A DNA stretch of 64,000 nucleotides from Vulcanimicrobium winogradskyi (GCA_003134965.1 PLDA01000001.1:124001-188000), one strand, 5' to 3'; counted from the first letter of the stretch, positions 18,024 to 26,262 are shown. Numbers and translations are program-made. The notes: generated by a model not told the origin, from the letters alone.

Positions 18024-18821
18024 ATGCCGTTCATCCGCCCGAACGACCTGACCGTCCACTACGATTTTGCCGGTCCGCACGACGCACCGGTCGTGCTGCT
18101 GGCCAACTCGCTGGCGACGAACGTGCATATGTGGGACGAGCAAATCAACGCCCTGAGCCGGAAGCACCGCGTGCTGCGCTACGACATGCGCGGCCACGGG
18201 CTGACCGACACGACGCCGGGCGACGATCCGTACCATGCGACGATCGAGCGGCTCGCCGACGACGCGATCGCGCTGGTCGACGCGCTGGGCGTCAACCGGT
18301 TCGACATGGTCGGCCTCTCGATCGGCGGGATGGTCGCGCAGCGCGTCGCCGCGCGGCATCCGGCGCGCGTCGGTTCGCTCGTCCTGTGCGCGACCGGCAG
18401 CCGGCTTGGCACGATTCCGATTTGGGACGAGCGGCTCGCGACCGTGGAACGTGACGGCCTCGAGGTGATCGTCGACAGCACGATGGGGCGATGGTTCACC
18501 GAACAGACGCACGCGGACCGTCCGGAGCTCGTGCGAGGGTTTGCGAACATGGTGCGCCGTACGCCGAAGGCGGGGTACCTCGCCTGCGGCCGGGCCGTCC
18601 GCGACGCCGACCTGCGCGCCGACGATGCGCTGATCCGCGCCCGAACGCTGATCGTCGCCGGGACGCACGACCCCACCGCGTCGCCCGCCGTCGGTGCCGA
18701 GATGCGCGATGCGATCGCGGGCGCGCAGCTCGAGGTCATGCACGCCGCGCACATCCTGAACGCCGAGCAGCCGGTCGCGTTCAACGACCTGCTGCTGCGA
18801 TTTCTCGAAGGATCACGCTGA
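18024..18821 (+). CDS. alpha/beta hydrolase, 3-oxoadipate enol-lactonase-like
   Basis: 265-residue hydrolase resembling PcaD: PNDLTVHYDFAGPHDAPVVLLANSLATNVHMWDEQ, DMRGHGLTD, nucleophile Ser-99 in the elbow GLSIGGM, acid in GTHDPTAS and histidine in HAAHILNAE. PcaD belongs to the ortho (3,4) protocatechuate branch, yet the pathway encoded nearby is the meta (4,5) branch and no other pca gene is visible. The specific substrate is therefore open. It overlaps the convergent dehydrogenase gene by nine bases. Confidence 0.75.
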   Translation: MPFIRPNDLTVHYDFAGPHDAPVVLLANSLATNVHMWDEQINALSRKHRVLRYDMRGHGLTDTTPGDDPYHATIERLADDAIALVDALGVNRFDMVGLSIGGMVAQRVAARHPARVGSLVLCATGSRLGTIPIWDERLATVERDGLEVIVDSTMGRWFTEQTHADRPELVRGFANMVRRTPKAGYLACGRAVRDADLRADDALIRARTLIVAGTHDPTASPAVGAEMRDAIAGAQLEVMHAAHILNAEQPVAFNDLLLRFLEGSR

Positions 18822-19604
18822 GGTTTTGGCGGCGGCGATTCGTTCTAGCGACTCGGTGGTGGCCCGGGTGATCGTCGCGGGGACGGCAAGTTCTTCGAGG
18901 AGCGCGGTTGCGTCGGCCATCTCGTGGGCGCGGCGTTTGGCGTGCTTGTGCGTGCCGTCGACGATGCGGTCGAGCATTGTGGCGTCGGCGGCGACGAGCG
19001 TGCGGGTGATGTCGCTGCGGAGCCAGTCCTCGACGCCGGCCGCGCGGGCGGCCTCGAGCGCCTCGCACACCGCGGCGGACATTCCCTTGAAGAAGACGGA
19101 GCGGGTGAGCTTGCGGGCCGCCGCTTCGCCCGGCTCGTCGCCGACGATCTCGACCGGCGTGCCGAACGGTCGCAGCATCGCGGCAAGCGCGGACGCGCCG
19201 TCGCCGGCGAGGAACATCGGGACGCGAATCCCGAGCGGCGGAACCGGGGCCATCATCGCGACGTCCACGAACGCGGCGCCGCTCGGCGCAACGATCGCGG
19301 CGAGCTCGCGTTTGAGGCCCGGACCACCGGTGTTCAGGTCGGCGTAGATCACGCCGGGCCGCAGGAACACCAGCGTTTCGCGGGCGACGTCCGCGGCGAC
19401 GATCGCCCAGTTCACCGAGAGCACGAACTGCGCCCCGTCGACCGCGGCGGCGAAGCTCGGGGCGAGCGGGATCTCGCTCAGATCGCCGTGGAGATCGGGA
19501 TCCCAGCCGCGCACCACGGCGCCGCCGCGCACGAGATCGCGCGCGATCAGCGAGCCCGCCTCGCCCAGGCCCAGCACGGCGATCGGTCCGGTGTCGGAAT
19601 GCAT
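18813..19604 (-). CDS. NAD(P)-dependent beta-hydroxyacid-type dehydrogenase (6PGDH-like, DUF1932)
   Basis: 263 residues. An N-terminal Rossmann domain (IAVLGLGEAGSLIARDLVRGG) is followed by DLNTGGPGLKRELA and DVAMMAPVPP. A C-terminal helical domain begins at about residue 165 with RKLTRSVFFKGMSAAVCEALEAA, where K-S-F-F-K-G is the catalytic lysine region of the DUF1932 subfamily. Substrate unknown. Confidence 0.8.
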   Translation of the reverse strand: MHSDTGPIAVLGLGEAGSLIARDLVRGGAVVRGWDPDLHGDLSEIPLAPSFAAAVDGAQFVLSVNWAIVAADVARETLVFLRPGVIYADLNTGGPGLKRELAAIVAPSGAAFVDVAMMAPVPPLGIRVPMFLAGDGASALAAMLRPFGTPVEIVGDEPGEAAARKLTRSVFFKGMSAAVCEALEAARAAGVEDWLRSDITRTLVAADATMLDRIVDGTHKHAKRRAHEMADATALLEELAVPATITRATTESLERIAAAKTSA

Positions 19605-19779
19605 GCGCGCGGATTCAGCGCACCGCTGCCGGCTGCCTTCGCGTCGCGACGCCGGGCACGTAAGCCCTGTAGGGACCTGCGATAGGTGGGCGGAAAATGT
19701 AACACGAGCTAGTCACGGGGAGTGCGGGTGTCGAGTGCATCGTGAAAATCCGAGCAAGAGCAGCGGTGGCGGCCGCACC

Positions 19780-20169
19780 GTGTGGATTGCAAAATACTAT
19801 CGCGATCGACAGGGAGCACAGCCGGTGAAGGACTTCATTGATACGCTTCCGCCCGCGCATCAAGAGCTCATCGACCGAAAGATTGATCGACTCAACGTGT
19901 TTGGGCCACTGATCCCAGCGCCCCATAGTAAGAAGGTGCGAGGGAAGCTGCGCCGGCTAAAGGCCGATTTTGCCGGTCTGAGCTATCGAGTGTTGTATCA
20001 GGAAGCGGAATCTGGGCTCATCGTCTTGCTCCATATTTTCGTCAAGAAGACGGCAAGGATTCCGCCGGCCGAGATCGACTTAGCGGCGTCACGGTGGATC
20101 GACTTTGGGCGGCGAATGGACGCAGTCGAGAGAGTACCTCCACGCGCAGTTGGAGGCGACGCACCCTAG
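19780..20169 (+). CDS. RelE/HigB-like toxin (phage Gp49-like family)
   Basis: 129 residues from a GTG at 19780: WIAKYYRDRQGAQPVKDFID, LIDRKIDRLNVFGPLI, HSKKVRGKLRRLKADFAGLSYRVLYQ and LLHIFVKKTARIPPAEID. This matches the RelE-superfamily Gp49-like/HigB ribosome-dependent mRNA interferase pattern (basic core, then an F-x-KK motif). No antitoxin follows on the same strand; instead an XRE protein gene converges on it, the two stops sharing the palindrome CTAG at 20166-20169. The surrounding DNA looks less GC-rich than the flanks, suggesting acquisition. Confidence 0.78.
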   Translation: MWIAKYYRDRQGAQPVKDFIDTLPPAHQELIDRKIDRLNVFGPLIPAPHSKKVRGKLRRLKADFAGLSYRVLYQEAESGLIVLLHIFVKKTARIPPAEIDLAASRWIDFGRRMDAVERVPPRAVGGDAP

Positions 20170-20522
20170 GATCTGGCGAGGGTCGATTCGCGGCGGGTTA
20201 CTTTTGCAACGGGCGTGCGATTTGCAAAGTCAAGCACGACGTCGACGTTGCAACCCTCTGCAATCCGTCCCAAAGTTTCGAAGTTCGGCACATGCTCGCC
20301 GCTCTCGAGCCTACTTACTGCGGATTCTTTCATGCCGAGGGCGGCAGCCAATTGGGCCTGCGTCAAATCGTGTTGCTGCCGAAAGCCGATCATCAGCCGA
20401 GCTACCTTTTCAGCTACCGCAAATCTCAGCCGGGCGGCGCGATAGCTCGGATCGCCGGTTCGCGCAGCAGCCACAGCGGCGTGGTCGGATCCAAGCGGGG
20501 ATGGTGCAACTTTTCTTCCCAT
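20166..20522 (-). CDS. XRE-family HTH protein, putative antitoxin of the convergent RelE-like toxin
   Basis: 118 residues if started at the ATG at 20522. The Cro/CI-type helix-turn-helix is DLTQAQLAAALGMKESAVSR followed by LESGEHVPNFETLGRIAEGC. HigA-like antitoxins have this fold, normally in the same operon as the toxin; here the genes are tail to tail. The frame is open to a TTG at 20561, but a consensus promoter overlaps that stretch, so I place the start at 20522. An independent regulator is the alternative. Confidence 0.75.
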   Translation of the reverse strand: MGRKVAPSPLGSDHAAVAAARTGDPSYRAARLRFAVAEKVARLMIGFRQQHDLTQAQLAAALGMKESAVSRLESGEHVPNFETLGRIAEGCNVDVVLDFANRTPVAKVTRRESTLARS

Positions 20523-20532
20523 GCCTGCAGCC

Positions 20533-20561
20533 ATCATAACAAAATTGTGAAGAAGCGTCAA
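20533..20561 (-). promoter_or_regulatory. consensus sigma70-type promoter with near-leaderless start
   Basis: On the minus strand TTGACG (20561-20556) and TATGAT (20538-20533) are separated by exactly 17 bases. A start about seven bases after the -10 would be near 20526, four bases before the ATG at 20522. The XRE mRNA would then be practically leaderless, which also argues against the upstream TTG and ATG starts. Confidence 0.6.
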
Positions 20562-20569
20562 TAAGCCGG

Positions 20570-20847
20570 CCGCTGCCGCCCCTTAAGTTAGCGGCGACCC
20601 GCGAGCTTCGTCACACCGATCCTGACCAGAATCCGATCCTCGTCGATTAGCACGCCTGAGCGCACTAGCTAACTGTTAGGTGAACGACCGACGGCATCGT
20701 TTTGCCTCGCAGCGTGCGTCATGTCAAGAAGAGGCGCACCCTCCAGCAGCGGATAAAGCGCGGAATGCCCAACTGACCCTTCATGAATTGAAGGCTAGAC
20801 CGCGTTCGTCGTCCGTACTATAGCAAGCGCTTGGAGAGCGTCACAGA
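20570..20847. other. intergenic stretch of visibly lower GC
   Basis: About 280 bases with no convincing gene between the XRE promoter and the TIR-like gene. It contains the short inverted repeat CTAAC-T-GTTAG near 20670 and a possible -10 TACTAT at 20816-20821 without a well-spaced -35. I see no terminal repeats. Confidence 0.4.
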
Positions 20848-21336
20848 ATGGTACAGCTTTTCTTAGGCTATCCATTTGCACTATCCGATGTTCGATCAGC
20901 CGTCGAGGCAGCTGCTCAAGGCATCGCTAGCATTTTGGTGGCGTCGGACCGCCTCCGCGGCTTGCCTCTGCTACACAAAATCGAGGAAATGATGGCGGAA
21001 GCAGATGCCTGCCTCTTCGACCTCACTCTTCACAATCCAAACGTAGCCTTGGAACTTGGGATCGCACATGGAAAAGGCCATCGCTACGCAGTGCTGTATT
21101 GCACCGATGAAAAGCTTAACCCGAAGCCTGATCGAGCAAGCTCCGTGTTTTCTGATATCGAAGGCTGGGATTCGATCCGTTACAAGGACCGTGCAGATCT
21201 AGAGGAACAGCTGCGCCGCTATCTTCCTGAATTCGTAGAGCACGCAATTCACAGGCTGAGCGCCGCGGAACGGTTGGCTGACTCGGACGCCTCATTATTC
21301 GAAGAGGAACGCGGCGATTTCGGCGATGGCTTGTGA
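20848..21336 (+). CDS. TIR / nucleoside deoxyribosyltransferase-like protein, possible defence effector
   Basis: 162 residues starting MVQLFLGYPFALSDVRSAVE. The core ADACLFDLTLHNPNVALELG (residues about 52-71) is the D-x-T...NPNV..ELG signature of small TIR-like and deoxyribosyltransferase-fold proteins, with Glu-69 in the position used as the catalytic acid. Relatives are frequent in anti-phage modules and cleave NAD+ or nucleotides, but that activity is inferred here. The C-terminal 30 residues are acidic (DASLFEEERGDFGDGL). Its stop overlaps the next start (GTGA), making a two-gene unit. Confidence 0.62.
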   Translation: MVQLFLGYPFALSDVRSAVEAAAQGIASILVASDRLRGLPLLHKIEEMMAEADACLFDLTLHNPNVALELGIAHGKGHRYAVLYCTDEKLNPKPDRASSVFSDIEGWDSIRYKDRADLEEQLRRYLPEFVEHAIHRLSAAERLADSDASLFEEERGDFGDGL

Positions 21337-22064
21337 CCGACCCTAGCCTCGAGAGATTCAATGACTTTCCGCGATTCGTTACGGTAATTGCACCGACCGA
21401 ATACGACCCGAAGCGTCTCGCCATAGACCGGTGCCTCCACTTAGTCGCGTCGTCTGCGATACTCTCACAAGGCTGGTCCTGGCCCTATACGGAGGGTTCC
21501 ATTTTTCACGGTCCGGGCGACACATACGTTCTTGGTGAAGCGGACTTTCAAGGATTCGCATATCGCCTCGAACAGTGGCGAATCTACTGCAGCGGACAGT
21601 TCGTATTTCGGACAATGTTGGAAGAGGGGGTCAGGGAGAAGTATCAGCAGGGTACGCGAGATGCGATAAAGCGCCGGCATCCGGAGCGTACTTATGTTCG
21701 AGATCCACTTGGCTTCGTGTCATTCATGTCGGTAGTGTCCCTCGTAACGAGGGCATACATCTTCGCTTCTCGCCTCGCGAAACAGGTCCCATTCGATACT
21801 TCAGTCGACTTGCGCGTGGGCCTCCGGGGGATCAAAGGTTGGGCGCTCGGAACTGACGAGGCAACTCAGCCGCTCTCCGATGTATATATGGCTCGCTCGG
21901 ACGGCGCCGTCCATAGACGTACAATCTCGGTCGACGCCATCATTGCTCAGCCAAGCGCGGAAGCGGTGCTGGCAATTACTAGTTTGTTTCGACAGTTCGG
22001 GTGGATCCGATGCCCAACTCCCGACCTTATCGCGAAGCATCAAGAAAGGATTTGGGATTCGTAG
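21333..22064 (+). CDS. hypothetical protein, partner of the TIR-like gene
   Basis: 243 residues from a GTG inside the preceding stop. I recognise no domain. Visible features are an aromatic-rich N-terminal half (ILSQGWSWPYTEGSIFHGPG, FQGFAYRLEQWRIYCSG), a basic centre (REKYQQGTRDAIKRRHPERT), a hydrophobic segment FVSFMSVVSLVTRAYIFASR and a helical C-terminus. Codon use includes TTA, ATA and AGT, rare in neighbouring genes, consistent with transfer. Coupling to the TIR-like gene suggests a sensor, inhibitor or scaffold for it; this is inference. Confidence 0.6.
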   Translation: MTDPSLERFNDFPRFVTVIAPTEYDPKRLAIDRCLHLVASSAILSQGWSWPYTEGSIFHGPGDTYVLGEADFQGFAYRLEQWRIYCSGQFVFRTMLEEGVREKYQQGTRDAIKRRHPERTYVRDPLGFVSFMSVVSLVTRAYIFASRLAKQVPFDTSVDLRVGLRGIKGWALGTDEATQPLSDVYMARSDGAVHRRTISVDAIIAQPSAEAVLAITSLFRQFGWIRCPTPDLIAKHQERIWDS

Positions 22065-22109
22065 GGCGAGCGTAATTGCGTCATCGGGGATATCCTCATC
22101 GGGCGGATT

Positions 22110-23078
22110 TTAGCGTTCATCGGCGCAAGAGTCACGAATGGCGAGCGTCTTCTCGATTCGGTCCAGCGTCTGCATCGCCGTCAGGCACTGCGCGACGCTC
22201 GCGTTTGGTTCGCGCTTCTCGCGGATTGCGGCGATGAACTCCCGGTCCTGTAGTTCGATGCCGTTCATCGAGACGGCGACGCCGGTGAGGTCGATCTTGT
22301 TGTTGTGGCCGTCGAAGAGGTCGTCGTAGCGGGCGAGGTACGTGCCGTTGTCGCAGATGTAGCGGAAGAACGTTCCGAACGGACCGTCGTTGTTGAACGA
22401 GAGCGACAGCGTGCAGATCGCGCCGGCCGGGACCTTCATCAGGATGCCCATGTCCATCGCGATGCCGAGTTCCGGGTGGATCGGGCCTTGGAGGCCCGCG
22501 GCGCGCGAGGCCGTCTCGCCGGTCTGGTACTGGAACAGGTCCACTGTGTGGCATGCGTGGTGCCAGAGCAGGTGATCCGTCCAGCTGCGCGGTTTGCCGA
22601 GCGCGTTCGTGTTCGTGCGGCGGAAGAAGTACGTTTGTACGTCCATTTGCTGGATCTTCAGTTCGCCCGCTTTGATTCGGTTGTGGATCCATTGGTGGCT
22701 CGGATTGAAGCGGCGGGTGTGGCCGCCCATCGCGATCACGCCGGTCTCGGCCTGCACGTGCACGAGGCGTTCGGCGTCGGCGAGGTTGTCTGCAATCGGG
22801 ATCTCGATCTCGACGTGCTTGCCCGCGCGCATGCACTGCTCGGCCTGCGCGGCGTGCATCTGGGTCGGCGTCGCGAGGATCACCGCTTCGAGCCCGGGCT
22901 GCGCCAGCGTCTCCGCGAGGGCGGTCGTCCAGTGCGGGATGTTCCACTTTTTCGCGACATCTTCGGTCGAGCCAGGGCTGCCGCCGGCGAGCGAGATTAC
23001 CTCGACGCCGTCGATGTTCGCGAGCGCTTCGAGATGCTTGATCCCGAACGCCCCCTGTCCGCCGAGTGCGATCTTCAT
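22110..23078 (-). CDS. ligC: 4-carboxy-2-hydroxymuconate-6-semialdehyde dehydrogenase
   Basis: Oxidises the ring-cleavage product of protocatechuate (as its hemiacetal) to 2-pyrone-4,6-dicarboxylate with NAD(P)+. 322 residues of the Gfo/Idh/MocA type, N-terminal Rossmann segment MKIALGGQGAFGIKHLEALA, EIEIPIADNLADAERLV, GHTRRFNPSHQWIHNRI and HHACHTVDLFQYQTGE. This last block and the length closely fit LigC of the 4,5-cleavage pathway. Last gene of the ligKUJIABC operon; its ATG overlaps the ligB stop and its 5' end adjoins a dispersed repeat. Confidence 0.9.
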   Translation of the reverse strand: MKIALGGQGAFGIKHLEALANIDGVEVISLAGGSPGSTEDVAKKWNIPHWTTALAETLAQPGLEAVILATPTQMHAAQAEQCMRAGKHVEIEIPIADNLADAERLVHVQAETGVIAMGGHTRRFNPSHQWIHNRIKAGELKIQQMDVQTYFFRRTNTNALGKPRSWTDHLLWHHACHTVDLFQYQTGETASRAAGLQGPIHPELGIAMDMGILMKVPAGAICTLSLSFNNDGPFGTFFRYICDNGTYLARYDDLFDGHNNKIDLTGVAVSMNGIELQDREFIAAIREKREPNASVAQCLTAMQTLDRIEKTLAIRDSCADER

Positions 23079-23959
23079 GACGATCGTTCGCCCTTCGACA
23101 GGCTCAGGGTGACATCGGCGGTTGGGTTTTCTAGGATCATGTGACCGACTGCGGTGTTTGAGGCGGGGACGTGGTAGAAGCGGTAGACTTCTTTGGCGTC
23201 GTCGTCGAGTGCGCCGCGCATGATCAGCCACATGACCATCTCGATGCCTTCGGAGCCGGCTTCGCGGACGTACTCGACGTGTGGGAGCTGCGCTAGGGAT
23301 TGCGGATCGGTGGCGAGCTTGTCGAGGAATCGTGTGTCGAAGTCGCGGTTGATCAGTCCGGCGCGCGGTCCTTGTAGCTGGTGCGACATTCCGCCGGTGC
23401 CGAAGATGACGACGCGCAGCGGGCGGTCGAACGACTCGACGGCTTTGCGGATCGCCTTGCCGAGCATGTAGCAGCGATGGCCGGTCGGCGGGGGATACTG
23501 CACGACGTTCACTGCCAGCGGGATCACCGGGCACGGCCACGCGTCGGGCTGTCCGAACATCAGCGAGAGCGGGACGGTCAAGCCGTGATCGACCTCCATC
23601 TTGTTGACGATCGTCATGTCGAACTCGTCGAGGATCAGCGACTGCGCCATGTGCCAGGCGAGTTCGGCATGCCCTTTGACGACCGGCACGGGGCGCGCGC
23701 CCCAGCCCTCGTCGGCCGGCGGAAACTCCGCGGCGCATCCGAGCGCGAACGTCGGGATCACTTCGAGCGAGAACGCCGAGCCGTGGTCGTTGTAGACCAG
23801 GATCACGACGTCGGGCTTCACCTCGGCGATCCAGTTCTTCGACGGTTCGAAGCCGCGGAAGAGCGGTTGCCAGTACGGTTCGCCTGCCTTGCCGTTGTCG
23901 AGTGCGGCGCCGATCGCCGGCACGTGCGAACAGGCGACGCCGGCGACGATCCTAGCCAC
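23075..23959 (-). CDS. ligB: protocatechuate 4,5-dioxygenase beta (catalytic) subunit
   Basis: Extradiol dioxygenase that opens protocatechuate between C4 and C5. In 294 residues, the Fe(II) ligands are visible as His-12 (ACSHVPAIG) and His-59 (VYNDHGSAF), with the glutamate in the REAGSEGIEMVMW block and a catalytic histidine in FGTGGMSHQLQGPRAG, matching LigB. The final residues TLSLSKGERSS are encoded by the dispersed repeat at 23091-23114 rather than by family sequence. Its start overlaps the ligA stop by eight bases. Confidence 0.95.
   Translation of the reverse strand: MARIVAGVACSHVPAIGAALDNGKAGEPYWQPLFRGFEPSKNWIAEVKPDVVILVYNDHGSAFSLEVIPTFALGCAAEFPPADEGWGARPVPVVKGHAELAWHMAQSLILDEFDMTIVNKMEVDHGLTVPLSLMFGQPDAWPCPVIPLAVNVVQYPPPTGHRCYMLGKAIRKAVESFDRPLRVVIFGTGGMSHQLQGPRAGLINRDFDTRFLDKLATDPQSLAQLPHVEYVREAGSEGIEMVMWLIMRGALDDDAKEVYRFYHVPASNTAVGHMILENPTADVTLSLSKGERSS
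23091..23114. repeat. dispersed LSLSKG-type repeat, copy 1
   Basis: Contains CCCTTCGACAGGCTCAGGG followed by TGACA, a one-base variant of the form seen at 30141 and 33066. It overlaps the last codons of ligB, where it encodes TLSLSKGE on the minus strand, and lies just before ligC. Confidence 0.8.
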
Positions 23960-24350
23960 GATCGCGCCACTCGGACTTGCTGCGGTTGCCCTCGATCGGG
24001 CGGCCGCCGTGCAGCATCATGTCGGCGTACTCGGCCTGCGTCTTGCCGGTCATGATCGCGGCGATCTGCTGGAACGAGAGGCCGTCGCACGCGGCGAGCT
24101 TGGACGTGTAGTAGATGTTCCCGCCGAGCTCCAGCATCCGGTTCCAGTTGCGATCGAGGACCGATTGCACTTGCTCCGACGTCATCGGGAATTTCGCGAG
24201 GTACGCGGGCTCGTCGGCCCGGAACGCGTCGCGGTTCTCCGGCTTCATCAGCGACATGCAGAACATGTTGAGGTGATAGCCTTGTCGCGAGCGCTCGGCG
24301 GTGAACAGCAGCGTACCCGGGATGTCCTCGAACGCTTCGTCGTCGGTCAT
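23952..24350 (-). CDS. ligA: protocatechuate 4,5-dioxygenase alpha subunit
   Basis: 132-residue small helical subunit of the LigAB dioxygenase, which caps the active site in the beta subunit. MTDDEAFEDIPGTLLFTAER, GYHLNMFCMSLMKPENRDAF, NWNRMLELGGNIYYTSKLAACDG and TGKTQAEYADMMLHGGRPIEGNRSK match LigA closely. The frame is open much further upstream but only antisense-type sequence precedes the ATG at 24350, which overlaps the ligI stop by four bases. Confidence 0.94.
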   Translation of the reverse strand: MTDDEAFEDIPGTLLFTAERSRQGYHLNMFCMSLMKPENRDAFRADEPAYLAKFPMTSEQVQSVLDRNWNRMLELGGNIYYTSKLAACDGLSFQQIAAIMTGKTQAEYADMMLHGGRPIEGNRSKSEWRDRG

Positions 24351-25240
24351 CGCGCGGGCCAATACAAACGGTTGGGATTGTCGACCAGCAGCTTCTGCTG
24401 AAGCTCGGGCGTCGGCGCGATCCGCGGGATGAGGTCGACCAGCTCGCCGTCGTCGGGGACGATCCAGGTCATGTTCGGATGCGGCCAGTCTGTGCCCCAC
24501 AGGACACGATCGGGGAAGCGCTCGACCAGCGTGCGCTGGAACGGAACGACGTCGTCGTACGGCGGGCCCGCGACGGTGAGCCGCTCGGGGCAGGTCACCT
24601 TGACCCAGATGTTCTCGTGCTCCGCGAGCAGCCGCACGAACCGCTGGAAGTCGGGATCGTTGACGCCCTTCCCGACGTCGGGGCGCCCCATGTGATCGAC
24701 CACGATCTTCCCTGGCAGCGAGGTCAGGAACGGCGTCAACCCCGCGAGGTCCGGCGCTTCGAAGTAGACGACGATGTGCCAGCCGAGCGGTGCGATCTTC
24801 TCGGCGACGCGCAGGTAGTTCTCGCGCGGCGTCGCGTCGACGAGCCGCTTGACGAAGTTGAAGCGCACGCCGCGGACGCCGGCTTCGTCGAGCGCCTTCA
24901 GCTCGTCGTCGCCGATGTCGTAGCGAACGACGGCGACGCCTTTCGCCTTTCCGCCGGAGGCGTCGAGAGCGTCGACCATCGCCGCGTTGTCGCGGCCGTG
25001 ACAGCTCGCCTGCACGATGACGTTCTTGTCGAAGCCGAGAAAATCTCGCAGCGCGAACAGCGTTTCCTTGGGCGCGTCGCACGGCGTGTACTTGCGCTCG
25101 GGCGCGTACGGGAACTCCTCGCCCGGGCCGAAGACGTGACAGTGCGCGTCGACCGCGCCCGGCGGTGGGACGTACGTCGGCTTGCGCGGGTTCGGGTGGA
25201 ACGGGCGGTAGTTCGCGTCCATCGTGAACGGCGTGGTCAT
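24347..25240 (-). CDS. ligI: 2-pyrone-4,6-dicarboxylate hydrolase
   Basis: Hydrolyses 2-pyrone-4,6-dicarboxylate to 4-oxalomesaconate/4-carboxy-2-hydroxymuconate. 297-residue amidohydrolase: PPGAVDAHCHVFGPGEEFPY (metal-binding HxH), ASCHGRDNAAMVDAL, GVRGVRFNFVKRLVD, VVDHMGRPDV, and the catalytic Asp in WGTDWPHPNM. LigI is close to 293 residues. It starts at 25240, overlapping the ligJ stop. Confidence 0.94.
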   Translation of the reverse strand: MTTPFTMDANYRPFHPNPRKPTYVPPPGAVDAHCHVFGPGEEFPYAPERKYTPCDAPKETLFALRDFLGFDKNVIVQASCHGRDNAAMVDALDASGGKAKGVAVVRYDIGDDELKALDEAGVRGVRFNFVKRLVDATPRENYLRVAEKIAPLGWHIVVYFEAPDLAGLTPFLTSLPGKIVVDHMGRPDVGKGVNDPDFQRFVRLLAEHENIWVKVTCPERLTVAGPPYDDVVPFQRTLVERFPDRVLWGTDWPHPNMTWIVPDDGELVDLIPRIAPTPELQQKLLVDNPNRLYWPAR

Positions 25241-26262
25241 CGGGCGAGCTTCGCGAGCTTGGCGGCGAGGCGCGGGTAGACGCGCGCGGCGTTGGTCTCG
25301 AAGATCTTGTGCCGGACGTCGTCGCCGAGCGGGAGCGCGTCGAGGTAGCGCTTCGTGTCGTCGTAATAATGCCCCGTCTCCGGGTCGATTCCGCGCACCG
25401 CGCCGACCATCTCCGACCCGAACAGGATGTTCTCGGCCGGAATCACCTTGAGCAGCAGCTCGATCCCCGGTAGATGGTACACGCACGTGTCGAAAAAGAC
25501 GTTGTGCAGCAGCAGCTCGGTCAGCGGCGGCTTCTTCATGTCCTGCGCGAGGCCGCGATAGCGTCCCCAGTGGTACGGCACCGCGCCGCCGCCGTGCGGG
25601 ATGACGAACCGCAGGGTCGGGAAGTCGCGAAAGAGGTCAGAGGTGAGGAACTGCATGAACGCGGTCGTGTCGGCGTTGATGTAGTGCGCTCCGGTGGCGT
25701 GGAAGTTCGGATTGCACGACGCGCTGACGTGAACCATCGCCGGAACGTCGAGCTCGACCATCTTCTCGTAGAGCGGATACCAGTGGCGATCGGTCAGCGG
25801 CGGGCCGTTCCAGAGCCCGCCCGACGGATCGGGGTTGAGGTTACAGCCGATGAAGCCGAGCTCGTTCACGCACCGTTCGAGCTCGCGCGCGCTGTTGGCC
25901 GGCGGCGCGCCGGGCGACTGCGGGAGCTGGCAGACGCCGGCGAAGTTCTGCGGATACAATGCGCAGACGCGCGCGATCAGGTCGTTGCAGGCGCGCGACC
26001 ACGCCATGCTCGTCTCCTCGGTACCGATGTGGTGCGCCATGGCGGAGGCGCGCGGGGAGAAGATCGTCAGGTCGGTCCCGCGCTCGCGCTGCAGTTTGAG
26101 CTGCGCGTTCTCCAGGCTCTCGCGAATCTGATCGTCGCTGATCGCGATGCTGCCGGGCGAGGGTGCCGCAGCGTTGCCCTCGAGCGCGGCGAGCTGGCTC
26201 TGACGGAAGTCCTGGAGCGGACCCGGTGCGGTGGTGTAGTGCCCGTGGCAGTCGACGATCAC
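25237..26262 (-). CDS. ligJ: 4-oxalomesaconate hydratase
   Basis: Adds water to 4-oxalomesaconate to give 4-carboxy-4-hydroxy-2-oxoadipate. From the GTG at 26262 the protein is 341 residues, the length I recall for LigJ, and begins VIVDCHGHYTTAPG. His-6 and His-8 form the metal site expected of this amidohydrolase-fold hydratase; HGGGAVPYHWGR and LFGSEMVGA (metal glutamate) follow. An upstream open stretch to 26598 is antisense to ligU and was discarded. The GTG overlaps the ligU TGA. Confidence 0.92.
   Translation of the reverse strand: MIVDCHGHYTTAPGPLQDFRQSQLAALEGNAAAPSPGSIAISDDQIRESLENAQLKLQRERGTDLTIFSPRASAMAHHIGTEETSMAWSRACNDLIARVCALYPQNFAGVCQLPQSPGAPPANSARELERCVNELGFIGCNLNPDPSGGLWNGPPLTDRHWYPLYEKMVELDVPAMVHVSASCNPNFHATGAHYINADTTAFMQFLTSDLFRDFPTLRFVIPHGGGAVPYHWGRYRGLAQDMKKPPLTELLLHNVFFDTCVYHLPGIELLLKVIPAENILFGSEMVGAVRGIDPETGHYYDDTKRYLDALPLGDDVRHKIFETNAARVYPRLAAKLAKLAR

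Noticed and set aside
18024..18821. Naming this gene pcaD and assigning a 3,4-cleavage pathway.
   Set aside because: No pcaB, pcaC, pcaG or pcaH is present. The only complete ring-cleavage pathway here is the 4,5 route, so the enol-lactonase similarity is left as family-level.
20660..20690. CTAAC-T-GTTAG with GTTAGGTG, considered as an integron attC site.
   Set aside because: There is only one short inverted repeat with no R''/L''/L'/R' order or imperfect stem of attC length, and no integrase gene or second site.
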